Shown here: one piece after another, positions 8,159-16,507 of the stretch
How the letters are laid out: each line of letters opens with the position of its first letter
Numbering within the stretch: the first letter of the stretch is position 1
From: SIG307 sp045596385
GTDB taxonomy: Bacteria; Bacillota; Clostridia; Lachnospirales; Lachnospiraceae
Assembly: GCA_045596385.1 (NCBI GenBank)
Contig: JAZOCC010000001.1
Location: 1 to 54,021 of the forward strand
DNA: 54,021 bases
Reading direction: 5' to 3'
The notes under the pieces: model-generated
Database searches by the model: none
Seen by the model: only the letters and a program-made list of their open reading frames with translations
What the model was told of the DNA's origin: nothing
Program-made: the position numbers and the translations under genes

Positions 8159-9745
8159 ATGAACCACAGCAATGAAATAAATAAAAGACGTACCTTTGCA
8201 ATTATTTCCCACCCGGATGCCGGTAAGACAACCCTGACGGAGAAGCTTTTGTTATACGGAGGGGCTATTAATCTGGCTGGTTCTGTAAAGGCGAAGAAGA
8301 CCGCAAAGCATGCGGTGTCCGACTGGATGGAAATCGAAAAGCAGAGAGGTATTTCCGTTACCTCCTCCGTGATGCAGTTTAATTATGACGGCTATTGCAT
8401 CAATATTCTGGATACCCCGGGCCATCAGGACTTCTCCGAGGATACGTACCGTACCCTTATGGCAGCGGATTCCGCGGTCATGGTAATCGATGCTTCCAAG
8501 GGTGTTGAGGCCCAGACCAAGAAGCTGTTTAAGGTTTGTGTGATGCGTCATATTCCGATTTTTACCTTTGTGAATAAGATGGACCGTGAAGCGAGAGATA
8601 CCTTCGAGCTTCTGGACGAGATTGAAAACGTGCTGGGTATCCGCACCTGCCCGATGAACTGGCCGATCGGTTCCGGTAAGAATTTCAAGGGTGTATACCA
8701 CAGAGATACGGAGACCATTACCCGCTTCATCGCTGCGAACAACGGTCAGAACGAAGTAGAAAAAATCGAGGCGACCCTTGGTGATGCGAACTTAGATGAA
8801 ATTATCGGCAGAGAGAATCATCAGAATCTGGTGGATGAGATTGAGCTTTTGGACGGTGCCAGCAGTGAGTTTGATTTGGAGAGAGTCAGTGCCGGTGAGC
8901 TGACGCCGGTGTTCTTCGGTTCCGCTCTTACCAATTTCGGTGTGGAGACCTTCCTTGAGCACTTTTTAGAAATGACTACCTCTCCACTCCCGCGTAACGC
9001 AAAGAGTGGCGTAATAAAGCCTTTGGAGCATGACTTTTCCGCATTTGTATTTAAGATTCAGGCGAATATGAACAAGGCCCATCGTGACCGTATTGCCTTT
9101 ATGCGTATTTGTTCCGGTAAGTTTGAGGCCGGCATGGAAGTAAATCATGTACAGGGAGGCAAAAAGATTCGTTTGTCCCAGCCGCAGCAGATGATGGCAC
9201 AGGACAGAAAGATTGTGGAAGAAGCATATGCCGGCGATATTATCGGTGTATTTGACCCGGGTATTTTCTCCATCGGCGACACGGTATGTGCTCCGGGAGA
9301 GCAGATTGAGTTTGAAGGTATTCCGACCTTTGCGCCGGAGCATTTTGCGAAGATTCGCCAAGTGGATACCATGAAGAGAAAGCAGTTTATCAAGGGTGTA
9401 TCCCAGATTGCTCAGGAAGGTGCCATCCAGATTTTCCAGGAGTTTAATACCGGTATGGAAGAGATTATTGTGGGCGTGGTAGGTGTACTGCAGTTTGATG
9501 TGCTGCGGTTCCGCTTAGAGTCTGAATATGGAGTGGAGATACGTATGGATCCGCTTCCGTACGAATATATCCGTTGGATTGAGAATGACGGTATCGATGT
9601 AGGTAAGTTGAATATTACGACGGACTCCAAGCGAGTAAAGGATTTAAAGGACAGACCGCTCTTACTCTTTACCCACGAGTGGAGTATTCGTACGGTATTG
9701 GAGCGTAACGAGGGATTAAAACTGGCAGAGTTTGCAAAGAACTAA
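8159..9745 (+). CDS. prfC: Peptide chain release factor 3
   Basis: GTPase of 528 residues that recycles class-1 release factors from the ribosome after peptide release. The G-domain motifs are intact: SHPDAGKTT (P-loop), QRGISVTSSVM (switch I), DTPGHQDF (switch II) and NKMDRE (base recognition). QRGISVTSS together with the HPDAGKTT P-loop separates RF3 from EF-G. Length is normal for the family. Start ATG 8159 is preceded by AGGAGG with 5-base spacing; the ATG at 8144 has no ribosome site. The next gene starts 22 bases after the stop and may be co-transcribed. Confidence 0.97.
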   Translation: MNHSNEINKRRTFAIISHPDAGKTTLTEKLLLYGGAINLAGSVKAKKTAKHAVSDWMEIEKQRGISVTSSVMQFNYDGYCINILDTPGHQDFSEDTYRTLMAADSAVMVIDASKGVEAQTKKLFKVCVMRHIPIFTFVNKMDREARDTFELLDEIENVLGIRTCPMNWPIGSGKNFKGVYHRDTETITRFIAANNGQNEVEKIEATLGDANLDEIIGRENHQNLVDEIELLDGASSEFDLERVSAGELTPVFFGSALTNFGVETFLEHFLEMTTSPLPRNAKSGVIKPLEHDFSAFVFKIQANMNKAHRDRIAFMRICSGKFEAGMEVNHVQGGKKIRLSQPQQMMAQDRKIVEEAYAGDIIGVFDPGIFSIGDTVCAPGEQIEFEGIPTFAPEHFAKIRQVDTMKRKQFIKGVSQIAQEGAIQIFQEFNTGMEEIIVGVVGVLQFDVLRFRLESEYGVEIRMDPLPYEYIRWIENDGIDVGKLNITTDSKRVKDLKDRPLLLFTHEWSIRTVLERNEGLKLAEFAKN

Positions 9746-9767
9746 AGACAAAAACGGGGGGAAGGCT

Positions 9768-11651
9768 ATGAAGCAAAGCGGAAAACACAACAAAAAAGCA
9801 AGGTGTAAGAATGTGTTGAAACATGTATGCGGTGTATTTTTTGCGGGCGTAATCGGAGCATTCGGTGTTGGAATGTTTTGGATGACAACGCAGGAACAGG
9901 CGGTGTATGCGGCAACAGAAGAAGCCGTGTTTGTACCCAGTGAGGTGCTGATGCCGGAGTTTTCCGTGGAGGCGGGCTTTTACGAAAAAGGCTTTGAACT
10001 GACATTGGCGGCACCGGAGGGTATAGAGGTGTATTATACTCTGGATGGTTCCGAACCGATACCGGACGGGGCGTCTACATTGTTATATATCGACCCAATC
10101 CCGGTGGAACTGTGTGACGGCAGGAAAGGGAGCAGCCTTCCGTCCGCAACGGTAGTCCGGGCAATTGCGGTAACGGAAGAAGGAACATGCAGTGACATAC
10201 AGACCAATACCTACTTTGTGGCACACAAAATGACCGAGTGGTATGAGGTGCCGGTGATTTCCCTGGTGTCGGACCCGGAGCATTTGTACAGCGAAGAGAC
10301 CGGTATTATAACCAATGCGCAGGAAAAGGGCCGTGAATGGGAGCGCCCGGCGCATTTTGAATATTTCCTGCCGGAGGGCATACGGGAGATATCCATGAAT
10401 GTGGGTATCCGTATCAACGGTGCCTATTCCAGACGGTTTGAGATGAAATCCTTTCGTGTTTATGCACGTTCGGAGTATGATACACAGAAGAGTTTCAAAT
10501 ACGATTTCTTTTCCGGCGGGCTGATTCCGGCGGTGGAAAAGAACGGAGAGCAGAAAAATATCGAGAAGTTCAAGCGTCTGGTGTTGCGGGGCGGCGGAAA
10601 CGAAAGTGACGCCTGGGAGGTTACCTTTTTCCGGGATATTCTGGCACAGTCCCTAATGGTAGGAACGACCCTGGATGTACAGGCCTATCAGCCGGCGGTT
10701 GTGTTTTTGAACGGAGAGTTTTACGGGATTTTGAACATCAGAGAGCGGATGGATGACCGGTATCTGGCGTCGCATTACAATTGCGGGGAAGAAGATGTGG
10801 TGATCTACGGTTTTGAGTATAATAAAGACGGTGACGGAAGGGTGATTCTGCCGCCGGAGGGACAGGATGTCTTTGAGGTGGTGGCGGAAGAAGGTCCGGA
10901 GGAAGAAGTCGGCTTTTTTGAAGAGGCCTATGATTTCGTTACACAAAACGATATGAGTGACCCGGCCATGTACGCAAAGGCACAGGAGTACTTTGATATC
11001 GAAAATTTTATTGACTATCTTTGCGTGGAAATGTATTGCGGCAATACGGACTGGCCCCATAACAACTGCGAGGCGTGGCGATATATCGGTGAGCCGTCGG
11101 AGGAGTACGGTCTGGACGGAAAAATCCGCTGGCTGTTGTTTGATACGGATTTTGGTTTCGGTCTTTACGGACATCCGGTGGAGGAGCAGGTGATTGCCTC
11201 CATGGTGGCGGACCAGAGGCGAGAGCAGCCCTACCGGGATGTGCTGACTTGTCTGTTCCGTGCTTTTTTGAAAAACGAGACCTTTAAGACACAGTTTAAG
11301 AACCGTTTTCTGGAGCTTTTGGATACGAATTTCAAAGCATCCGCAGTAGTGGACAAGGTGGAATATTTGTCGGAGATTTACCGTCCCCTGGTGGCGGAAA
11401 AGTATCTGAAGTACGGGGAACTTCATCCGGTGGACCGGAATATGACGGTCGTACGGGATTATGCCGCAACACGGACCAATATCATGAAGGGATATCTGGA
11501 CTGGGTGCTGGACGAGGAGTTGCATGACAATGCGGTCAGTTCTCCGGTGCTAAAGACCGGTCATAAGATTATGCTCGGAATATTGGCTCTGATTGCCGTT
11601 ACGGTAGCGGCAGTTTTTATGATTCGTAAAAAGCAAGAAAAAAATTATTAA
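9768..11651 (+). CDS. CotH-family surface protein, membrane anchored
   Basis: Exported protein of 627 residues. An N-terminal hydrophobic segment (about residues 20-40) precedes AVYAATEE, a plausible cleavage site. A chitobiase C-terminal-like segment with YYTLDGSEP follows at about residues 60-135. The body (about 150-590) is a CotH-kinase-type domain, with FKRLVLRGGG, an aspartate-rich WLLFDTDFGFG and NTDWPHNN. The C-terminal hydrophobic stretch IMLGILALIAVTVAAVFMI plus KKQEKNY anchors it with the domain outside. CotH proteins phosphorylate spore-coat or cell-surface (cellulosomal) proteins in several Firmicutes; activity here is inferred. It lies between prfC and an ECF sigma gene 50 bases downstream and could belong to that regulon. 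Start ATG 9768 follows GGGGGAAGG. Confidence 0.85.
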   Translation: MKQSGKHNKKARCKNVLKHVCGVFFAGVIGAFGVGMFWMTTQEQAVYAATEEAVFVPSEVLMPEFSVEAGFYEKGFELTLAAPEGIEVYYTLDGSEPIPDGASTLLYIDPIPVELCDGRKGSSLPSATVVRAIAVTEEGTCSDIQTNTYFVAHKMTEWYEVPVISLVSDPEHLYSEETGIITNAQEKGREWERPAHFEYFLPEGIREISMNVGIRINGAYSRRFEMKSFRVYARSEYDTQKSFKYDFFSGGLIPAVEKNGEQKNIEKFKRLVLRGGGNESDAWEVTFFRDILAQSLMVGTTLDVQAYQPAVVFLNGEFYGILNIRERMDDRYLASHYNCGEEDVVIYGFEYNKDGDGRVILPPEGQDVFEVVAEEGPEEEVGFFEEAYDFVTQNDMSDPAMYAKAQEYFDIENFIDYLCVEMYCGNTDWPHNNCEAWRYIGEPSEEYGLDGKIRWLLFDTDFGFGLYGHPVEEQVIASMVADQRREQPYRDVLTCLFRAFLKNETFKTQFKNRFLELLDTNFKASAVVDKVEYLSEIYRPLVAEKYLKYGELHPVDRNMTVVRDYAATRTNIMKGYLDWVLDEELHDNAVSSPVLKTGHKIMLGILALIAVTVAAVFMIRKKQEKNY

Positions 11652-11704
11652 GAAAAACGGAACCGATGGCAAAGGAATTTCGTCTTTTTGATAGGGGGTA
11701 ACGT

Positions 11705-12268
11705 ATGAACAAAAAAGCAGACCCGGAAATCCGGTCGCTGCCCGCCGGAGAAATAAAAGAAGAATATGACCTGGAATATTTGATGCGTACCTATGGCAAT
11801 GACGTACTTCGCATGGCGTACAGTTATGTGAAGGATTACGATACAGCGGAGGATATTTTCCAAGAGGTGTTTATTAAGGTGAATGCAAATCTGGCAGAGT
11901 TTCGCGGAGAAAGCTCCGTGAAAACATGGATTCTGCGGATTACGGTAAATGCCTGCAAGGATTACTTAAAGAGTGCATATTCACGCAGAGTGACTATGTT
12001 TTTCGATGAGGAAGAAACGCAGATTCCGACGGAGGACACCACAACGGAAATCGAGCGCAGGCAGGACGGAGAACAGATCCGGAAGGCACTGCTGTTGCTT
12101 CCGGAAAAGTACAGGGAAGTATTGGTATGTTTGTATTTCGAAGAACGGTCGGTGGCAGAGACGGCAAAGGTGCTGGGACTCAGCGAGGGAACGGTAAAGA
12201 GCAGACTTTCCCGCGCCCGGGATAAGTTCCGCGTTATTCTTGAGAGAGAATGGAAAGGAGGTGCATAG
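11705..12268 (+). CDS. ECF-type RNA polymerase sigma factor
   Basis: Sigma-70 family factor of 187 residues with only regions 2 and 4. Region 2: DVLRMAYSYVKDYDTAEDIFQEVFIKV. Region 4: LPEKYREVLVCLYFEERSVAETAKVLGLSEGTVKSRLSRAR, a typical helix-turn-helix. It is followed at once by a gene for a single-pass membrane protein, the usual anti-sigma partner; the stop TAG at 12266-12268 overlaps the spacer of that gene's ribosome site. Such factors are released on envelope or oxidative signals and often activate their own operon. The regulon is unknown; the CotH gene upstream is a candidate. Ribosome site AGGGGGT precedes ATG 11705. Confidence 0.93.
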   Translation: MNKKADPEIRSLPAGEIKEEYDLEYLMRTYGNDVLRMAYSYVKDYDTAEDIFQEVFIKVNANLAEFRGESSVKTWILRITVNACKDYLKSAYSRRVTMFFDEEETQIPTEDTTTEIERRQDGEQIRKALLLLPEKYREVLVCLYFEERSVAETAKVLGLSEGTVKSRLSRARDKFRVILEREWKGGA

Positions 12269-12269
12269 G

Positions 12270-13112
12270 ATGGACAACTTAATGCAGAAGCAGGATAAAA
12301 TGCAGGAGGAAGAACTCTATGCACTTTTGGATAAGGCTATGGATACAGAGCGTCTTTGTGTCAGTGAAGAACTGATACAGAAGACCTTAAAGCGTGTGGC
12401 AGAGGCAGAGGATTCCAAGGTGATTTCCTTTGAAAAGGCCGCAAAGAGAAAGCTTCCGGCAGTGAAGTATGTCAGCGTGGCGGCAGCGGCGCTGTTTGTG
12501 GCGGTATTGGGCGTCGGCGTGTTGCGCGGAGGAGTTGCTTCCAAGGATGTACAGATGGAGGCAACCTATGAGAATGCTTCCGGGAAGGCTGATTCACTGT
12601 TAGCGGATGCGGTGGATGGCAGAGGGCTTTCTGTGGCGGATAGCAAAAACGGAAGCACGCAGTATTATTACAGTACCGGCGATGCGTCTGATATGAGCGA
12701 TGATACGGTGGAAAGTGAGACTGCGGTAAAGGAAGAGCGCGATGTACCTATGCCAAACGAGGTGAGTATGAGCCTTTTGGAAGGTACCGTGACGGTAATA
12801 TCTGCGGACCTGACCGAGGCCTTAACCGCCGTAGGAGCGGAACTTGTATCCGGAGAGGCAGAGTACTGGGAGTTCGTACAGAGAGAAACAACCTGGGAAA
12901 AGGAGCTTTTTCGGGAATTGGCGGCTGCCATGGATGTGTTTGAGAATCCGTTGCCGGAGAGCGGTGAATACAGATATGTACTCGGATGCAACGATGGAAG
13001 CAGGCAAATAATTTTCTGTGAGTTTCCGTTGGATGGGATTGTTCGTGTAGAGACAAAAAAGGGAGTTCTTTGGGGGCTTTTGGGAGAAAAGACTCGCTTT
13101 TATTCGGAATAA
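12270..13112 (+). CDS. Putative membrane anti-sigma factor
   Basis: Protein of 280 residues with a helical, charged cytoplasmic N-terminus (about residues 1-58) that would hold the sigma factor, one membrane span (about 61-82, rich in AAALFVAVLGVG) and an extracytoplasmic domain of about 190 residues, acidic and without recognised motifs. No zinc-binding HxxxCxxC motif is seen in the N-terminus, so it is not a ZAS-type anti-sigma. Its start lies one base after the sigma gene stop, with AAAGGAGG 8 bases before ATG 12270, so the two are translated together. The role is inferred from this arrangement, which is common in Lachnospiraceae. Confidence 0.75.
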   Translation: MDNLMQKQDKMQEEELYALLDKAMDTERLCVSEELIQKTLKRVAEAEDSKVISFEKAAKRKLPAVKYVSVAAAALFVAVLGVGVLRGGVASKDVQMEATYENASGKADSLLADAVDGRGLSVADSKNGSTQYYYSTGDASDMSDDTVESETAVKEERDVPMPNEVSMSLLEGTVTVISADLTEALTAVGAELVSGEAEYWEFVQRETTWEKELFRELAAAMDVFENPLPESGEYRYVLGCNDGSRQIIFCEFPLDGIVRVETKKGVLWGLLGEKTRFYSE

Positions 13113-13128
13113 TCCTTTACAACAAAGA

Positions 13129-13180
13129 AAAAGGATGTTGTACGACACCGGGCGGTGTGGACAACATCCTTTTGTTTTTT
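13129..13180. terminator. Bidirectional terminator between convergent genes
   Basis: Twelve-bp outer stem AAAGGATGTTGT / ACAACATCCTTT closing a GC-rich inner hairpin, followed by TGTTTTTT on the plus strand. On the minus strand the mirror tract is TTTTTCTTTG. It lies between the anti-sigma gene (+) and the small membrane-protein gene (-). Confidence 0.9.
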
Positions 13181-13189
13181 AGTGCCTGC

Positions 13190-13462
13190 TTATTCTGCGT
13201 CAACATCTTCGAGAACCGCATCCGCAACTTCGGAAACTACCGTATCAACGGAAACTTCTTCCTCCTCTTCTTCGGTCTCGTCAGTAGTGATATTAATGGA
13301 CACATACTCGCGGGATGCCATGGTGTCCTCGTCATCGAAGCTGTCGTCGAAATCGAAGTCGTCTTCTTCCTTTGCGAAGAAGTTTTTATAAACAAGATAT
13401 GCGCCACCGGCAACTGCGGCAACGGACGCTAATGCAGCAAAAAATTTAAATACTTTTTTCAT
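13190..13462 (-). CDS. Small acidic single-pass membrane protein
   Basis: Protein of 90 residues. The N-terminus MKKVFKFFAALASVAAVAGG is a membrane span, followed by YLVYKNFF and a very acidic tail (DDFDFDDSFDDED, later TEEEEEEVSV). The tail most likely faces the cytoplasm (YtxH-like topology), although export cannot be excluded. The ribosome site AAGGAGC is well placed before ATG 13462, and a TATAAT box lies about 30 bases upstream on the minus strand (13493-13498 on plus). It has its own terminator. No function is recognised. Confidence 0.75.
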   Translation of the reverse strand: MKKVFKFFAALASVAAVAGGAYLVYKNFFAKEEDDFDFDDSFDDEDTMASREYVSINITTDETEEEEEEVSVDTVVSEVADAVLEDVDAE

Positions 13463-13594
13463 TGGAATGCTCCTTTCTATGATACTGATTCTATTATACG
13501 GTGTTTTAGTGAAAAAGAAAAGTCTATTTTGAAAAAAAATTTATTTTTTTCTTCATTTTTTATTGCAAAATGTTATAATAATTCTATTTTTGTG

Positions 13595-13623
13595 TTGAAC
13601 TTTCTGACAAAATAGAGTATAAT
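13595..13623 (+). promoter_or_regulatory. Sigma-A-type promoter of the chemoreceptor gene
   Basis: TTGAAC (13595-13600), exactly 17 bp, then TATAAT (13618-13623), 72 bases before the start codon. Confidence 0.8.
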
Positions 13624-13695
13624 ATAATATATGATTGGAAGGGGAAGCCGCAGACAGATAAATCGCATACCGAATGTAGCAAGGAGGTTTACGAA

Positions 13696-16251
13696 ATGGA
13701 AAAGGATAAGGATTTACAGGAGTTTCTTCGTGCCGAGGAACGGGAAGAAAAGGCGAAAGAAAAAGAAAAGAAAGCGAAGGAGCCGAAGGTAAAAAAGGAG
13801 AAAGAACCGGAGGCAAAGGCTCCGAAGGAGAAGAAAGAGAAAGCTCCGAAGGCAAAGAAATCAGAGGAGAAATCAGAAGAGGATACTAAGGGAAAGGAGC
13901 CGGAAAAGACAAAAGAAAAGGTTCCGAAGGTGAAGAAAGAAAAAGCCCCGAAAGAGGATAAGGAAGAAGCTCCGGCGGAGATTGCAAAACCGGAGGTGCC
14001 GAAGGCGAATGTTATATCAACACTTCTTGAAAAGGTGAAGGGAATAAAGCTCCCGAAGATAAAGCTTCCGAAAAAGGCAGCGGCTTCTGTTGACGGAGCA
14101 GCGCAGGGTGCAGAGAAGACCGGAGGAGAAAAGGGAGAGAATAAATTCATTGCTTTTGTGAAGAACCTGATGGCCAGACTTCCGGAGTTCGGAAGCGGTG
14201 GCAAGGGAAAGAAGATGAAGAGTATCAGGACACAGCTGATTACCATGTTCTGTGTTCCGCTTGTTTTTATTATAATTCTGGGTGTTGTGTGCTCCACCAG
14301 TGCATCCAAGGCATTACAGTCCAACTACGAGGAGGCTGCCGGTTCCACGATCAATGCGAAAGCAGAGCATTTGGCATTGGTATTGGATACGGTTGAATCG
14401 AAGCTTGACCAGATAAACGCCAGCAGTGACATTTCCCTGTATTACGGAGGCAATTTAAAACCGGAGTCTAAGGCGGAAAGCGATGCGATCAGTGCGATTA
14501 AGGCGATGGTCGGTACCTTGGGCGGCGATAACGAGTCCATTATCGGTAATATTGCAGTGATTTCTTCCTACGGTCAGTCTTATGCATCCGACGGTAAGTT
14601 CTCCGAGGGAGACAAAGCATCCGAATTTGCGGCAAGTGCGGATGGTGCCAATTTTCTGGCCTCCGGTAAAACGTATCAGTGGACCGCACAGCATGAGTTT
14701 GTTGACAGCCGGTTAGGGCTTTCCGCGGATACTTACTTTATGGCGGTTACGACAAAAATGGTAAGCACTTTGGGAAAAGAAATCGGTTATGTATCTGCGG
14801 ATATTCAGACTTCCATGTTGGTAGATACGCTGGCGGGAATCAAGCTTGCGGAAGGCAGTATTTTCGGAATTGTTTCACCGGACGGAAAGGAGCTTACTTA
14901 TACTCCGGACGGTGTTGCGGATACGACTTGTTTTGTAGATAAAAAGGTATATGAGTCGGCGGTAGCAGAGCATAACATGGCAAGGGGTTATGCGAAGATT
15001 GACGGAGACAGGTACTTGATTATTTCTGCTCCGATCGGCGACAGCGGTGCATTCCTTTGCGGCGCAATTCCGCGGAGTGAGATTATTGCCAGTGCCAATT
15101 CCATAAAAATACTTGCGGTAGTTGTAGTGTTGATTTCCGCAGCATGTTCCGTGTTATTGGGTATCTGGGTGGCAACTTCTTATGCCAAGGCAATGAAGCG
15201 TACTATGGCGGGGCTTGATAAGGTGGCAAGAGGTGACCTTACGGCGAAGATGAAGACCAAACGCAGAGATGAATTCGGTGCGTTGGTTGCATGTGCAAAT
15301 AAGACTGTTACCAATATGAAGGACATGGTACAGCAGACTTCTGTAGCGGCTGATAACGTAGGAAGTTCCGCGGCCGGCGTAGATGATACTTCGGCGAAGT
15401 TGTTGACGGCAACGCAGAATATTACAACCTCCATTACGGAGATTCGAAACGGTATTGTACAACAGGCGGAGGATTCCGAACGTTGCCTGCTTCAGAGTGA
15501 AGAGCTTGCGGAGCGTATCAATGAGGTTAAGGCGGATGCTGTTGCCATTGATGAGCTTGCCAAGGATGCTAAGATGGCAGTAGAAAACGGTATGGAAGCT
15601 ATCGGCGTACTTGAGACTAAGGGAGAGGAGACCGCATCCATTACGAAGCGTATTACGGTGGATATGGACGCACTTGCGGAGGAATCCCTTTCCATCGGTA
15701 AGATTATCGGTGTTATTAATGATATTGCGGAACAGACCAATTTGCTTTCCCTCAATGCTTCCATTGAGGCAGCACGTGCCGGTGAGGCCGGACGCGGATT
15801 TGCGGTTGTTGCGGATGAGATTCGCCGGCTTGCGGAGCAGTCCGTAGAGGCCGCAAATGAGATTGCGGGTATCGTAAACGGTATTAAGAAGCAGACGGAG
15901 GGTACCGCACAGACGGTAGCTCAGGCGGAAGAAATCGTTTCTTCCCAGAGTGTAGCACTAAAGAATGCGATTTCTCTGTTTAAGAATATCGGAGAAAATG
16001 TAGAAGAGATGACGGCACGTCTGGCAAATATCTCCAACGGTGTGGAGAGCATCAGTGAAGCTCAGAACGTAACGGTAGATGCAATCAGTAGTATCTCGGC
16101 TGTGTCCGAGGAGACTTCCGCAGCTTCAGAGGAAGTGCAGAATATGGTTGATCTCCAGTTAAAGGCAGTGGAGGATTTGTCGGATGCGTCCACGGTGTTA
16201 AACGACGAAGCAAGAAAGCTTCAGGAGGCGTTACAGGCATTCCGTTACTAA
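13696..16251 (+). CDS. Methyl-accepting chemotaxis protein with a long charged N-terminal extension
   Basis: Chemoreceptor of 851 residues. Residues 1 to about 175 are a Lys/Glu/Pro-rich, low-complexity cytoplasmic extension with repeated KAPK/KEKAPK segments, which chemoreceptors normally lack. Then come TM1 (about 181-201), an extracellular Cache-like sensor region (about 205-470), TM2 (about 471-494), a HAMP domain (about 495-550) and a signalling coiled coil whose hairpin tip contains NLLSLNASIEAARAGE and RGFAVVADEIRRLAEQS. The tip binds CheA/CheW and is conserved. Start ATG 13696 follows AAGGAGG; because the extension begins directly after a good ribosome site and promoter, it is likely real. 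It is monocistronic. The ligand is unknown. The extension could act as a flexible tether or a nucleic-acid or protein interaction arm. Confidence 0.93.
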   Translation: MEKDKDLQEFLRAEEREEKAKEKEKKAKEPKVKKEKEPEAKAPKEKKEKAPKAKKSEEKSEEDTKGKEPEKTKEKVPKVKKEKAPKEDKEEAPAEIAKPEVPKANVISTLLEKVKGIKLPKIKLPKKAAASVDGAAQGAEKTGGEKGENKFIAFVKNLMARLPEFGSGGKGKKMKSIRTQLITMFCVPLVFIIILGVVCSTSASKALQSNYEEAAGSTINAKAEHLALVLDTVESKLDQINASSDISLYYGGNLKPESKAESDAISAIKAMVGTLGGDNESIIGNIAVISSYGQSYASDGKFSEGDKASEFAASADGANFLASGKTYQWTAQHEFVDSRLGLSADTYFMAVTTKMVSTLGKEIGYVSADIQTSMLVDTLAGIKLAEGSIFGIVSPDGKELTYTPDGVADTTCFVDKKVYESAVAEHNMARGYAKIDGDRYLIISAPIGDSGAFLCGAIPRSEIIASANSIKILAVVVVLISAACSVLLGIWVATSYAKAMKRTMAGLDKVARGDLTAKMKTKRRDEFGALVACANKTVTNMKDMVQQTSVAADNVGSSAAGVDDTSAKLLTATQNITTSITEIRNGIVQQAEDSERCLLQSEELAERINEVKADAVAIDELAKDAKMAVENGMEAIGVLETKGEETASITKRITVDMDALAEESLSIGKIIGVINDIAEQTNLLSLNASIEAARAGEAGRGFAVVADEIRRLAEQSVEAANEIAGIVNGIKKQTEGTAQTVAQAEEIVSSQSVALKNAISLFKNIGENVEEMTARLANISNGVESISEAQNVTVDAISSISAVSEETSAASEEVQNMVDLQLKAVEDLSDASTVLNDEARKLQEALQAFRY

Positions 16252-16266
16252 AGGTGAAGAAATACG

Positions 16267-16307
16267 GTGTCCCGGGAGTCCTACGGACTCTTGGGACACT
16301 TCTTTTT
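16267..16307 (+). terminator. Terminator of the chemoreceptor gene
   Basis: Long stem GTGTCCCGGGAGTCC / GGACTCTTGGGACAC with a TAC loop, followed by TTCTTTTT, 15 bases after the stop. Confidence 0.93.
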
Positions 16308-16327
16308 GTGACGGACCGTAAAAAAAG

Positions 16328-16356
16328 AGGACATTTAGAAAAAACTATGGTATAAT
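16328..16356 (+). promoter_or_regulatory. Promoter of the short binding-protein/mgtC-like operon
   Basis: AGGACA (16328-16333), 17 bp, then TATAAT (16351-16356) preceded by TGG (extended -10). The 150-base leader that follows can close on itself through AAAGGGC near 16363 and GCCCTTT near 16484. Confidence 0.65.
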
Positions 16357-16507
16357 GTTCGCAAAGGGCGGAGCGGAATACATCGAAGAAGCACTGTCAA
16401 ACTTGTTTGAACAGGGATTCTTTGATGTGTTCCCGGAGCGAAGCGACCGAGGGAAAACGCAGTTTTTTCGAGGCTGAGCCCTTTGAAACAAATAATAGGA
16501 GGTTGAA

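Noticed and set aside
8012..8212. Hydrophobic 66-residue frame on the minus strand upstream of prfC
   Set aside because: It overlaps the prfC promoter and start, has no ribosome site and is AT-driven.
16355..16480. Small frame of about 41 codons in the leader of the short binding-protein gene
   Set aside because: Its ATG overlaps the -10 box, so it would not be on the transcript, and it lacks a ribosome site. It could be a remnant but cannot be supported.
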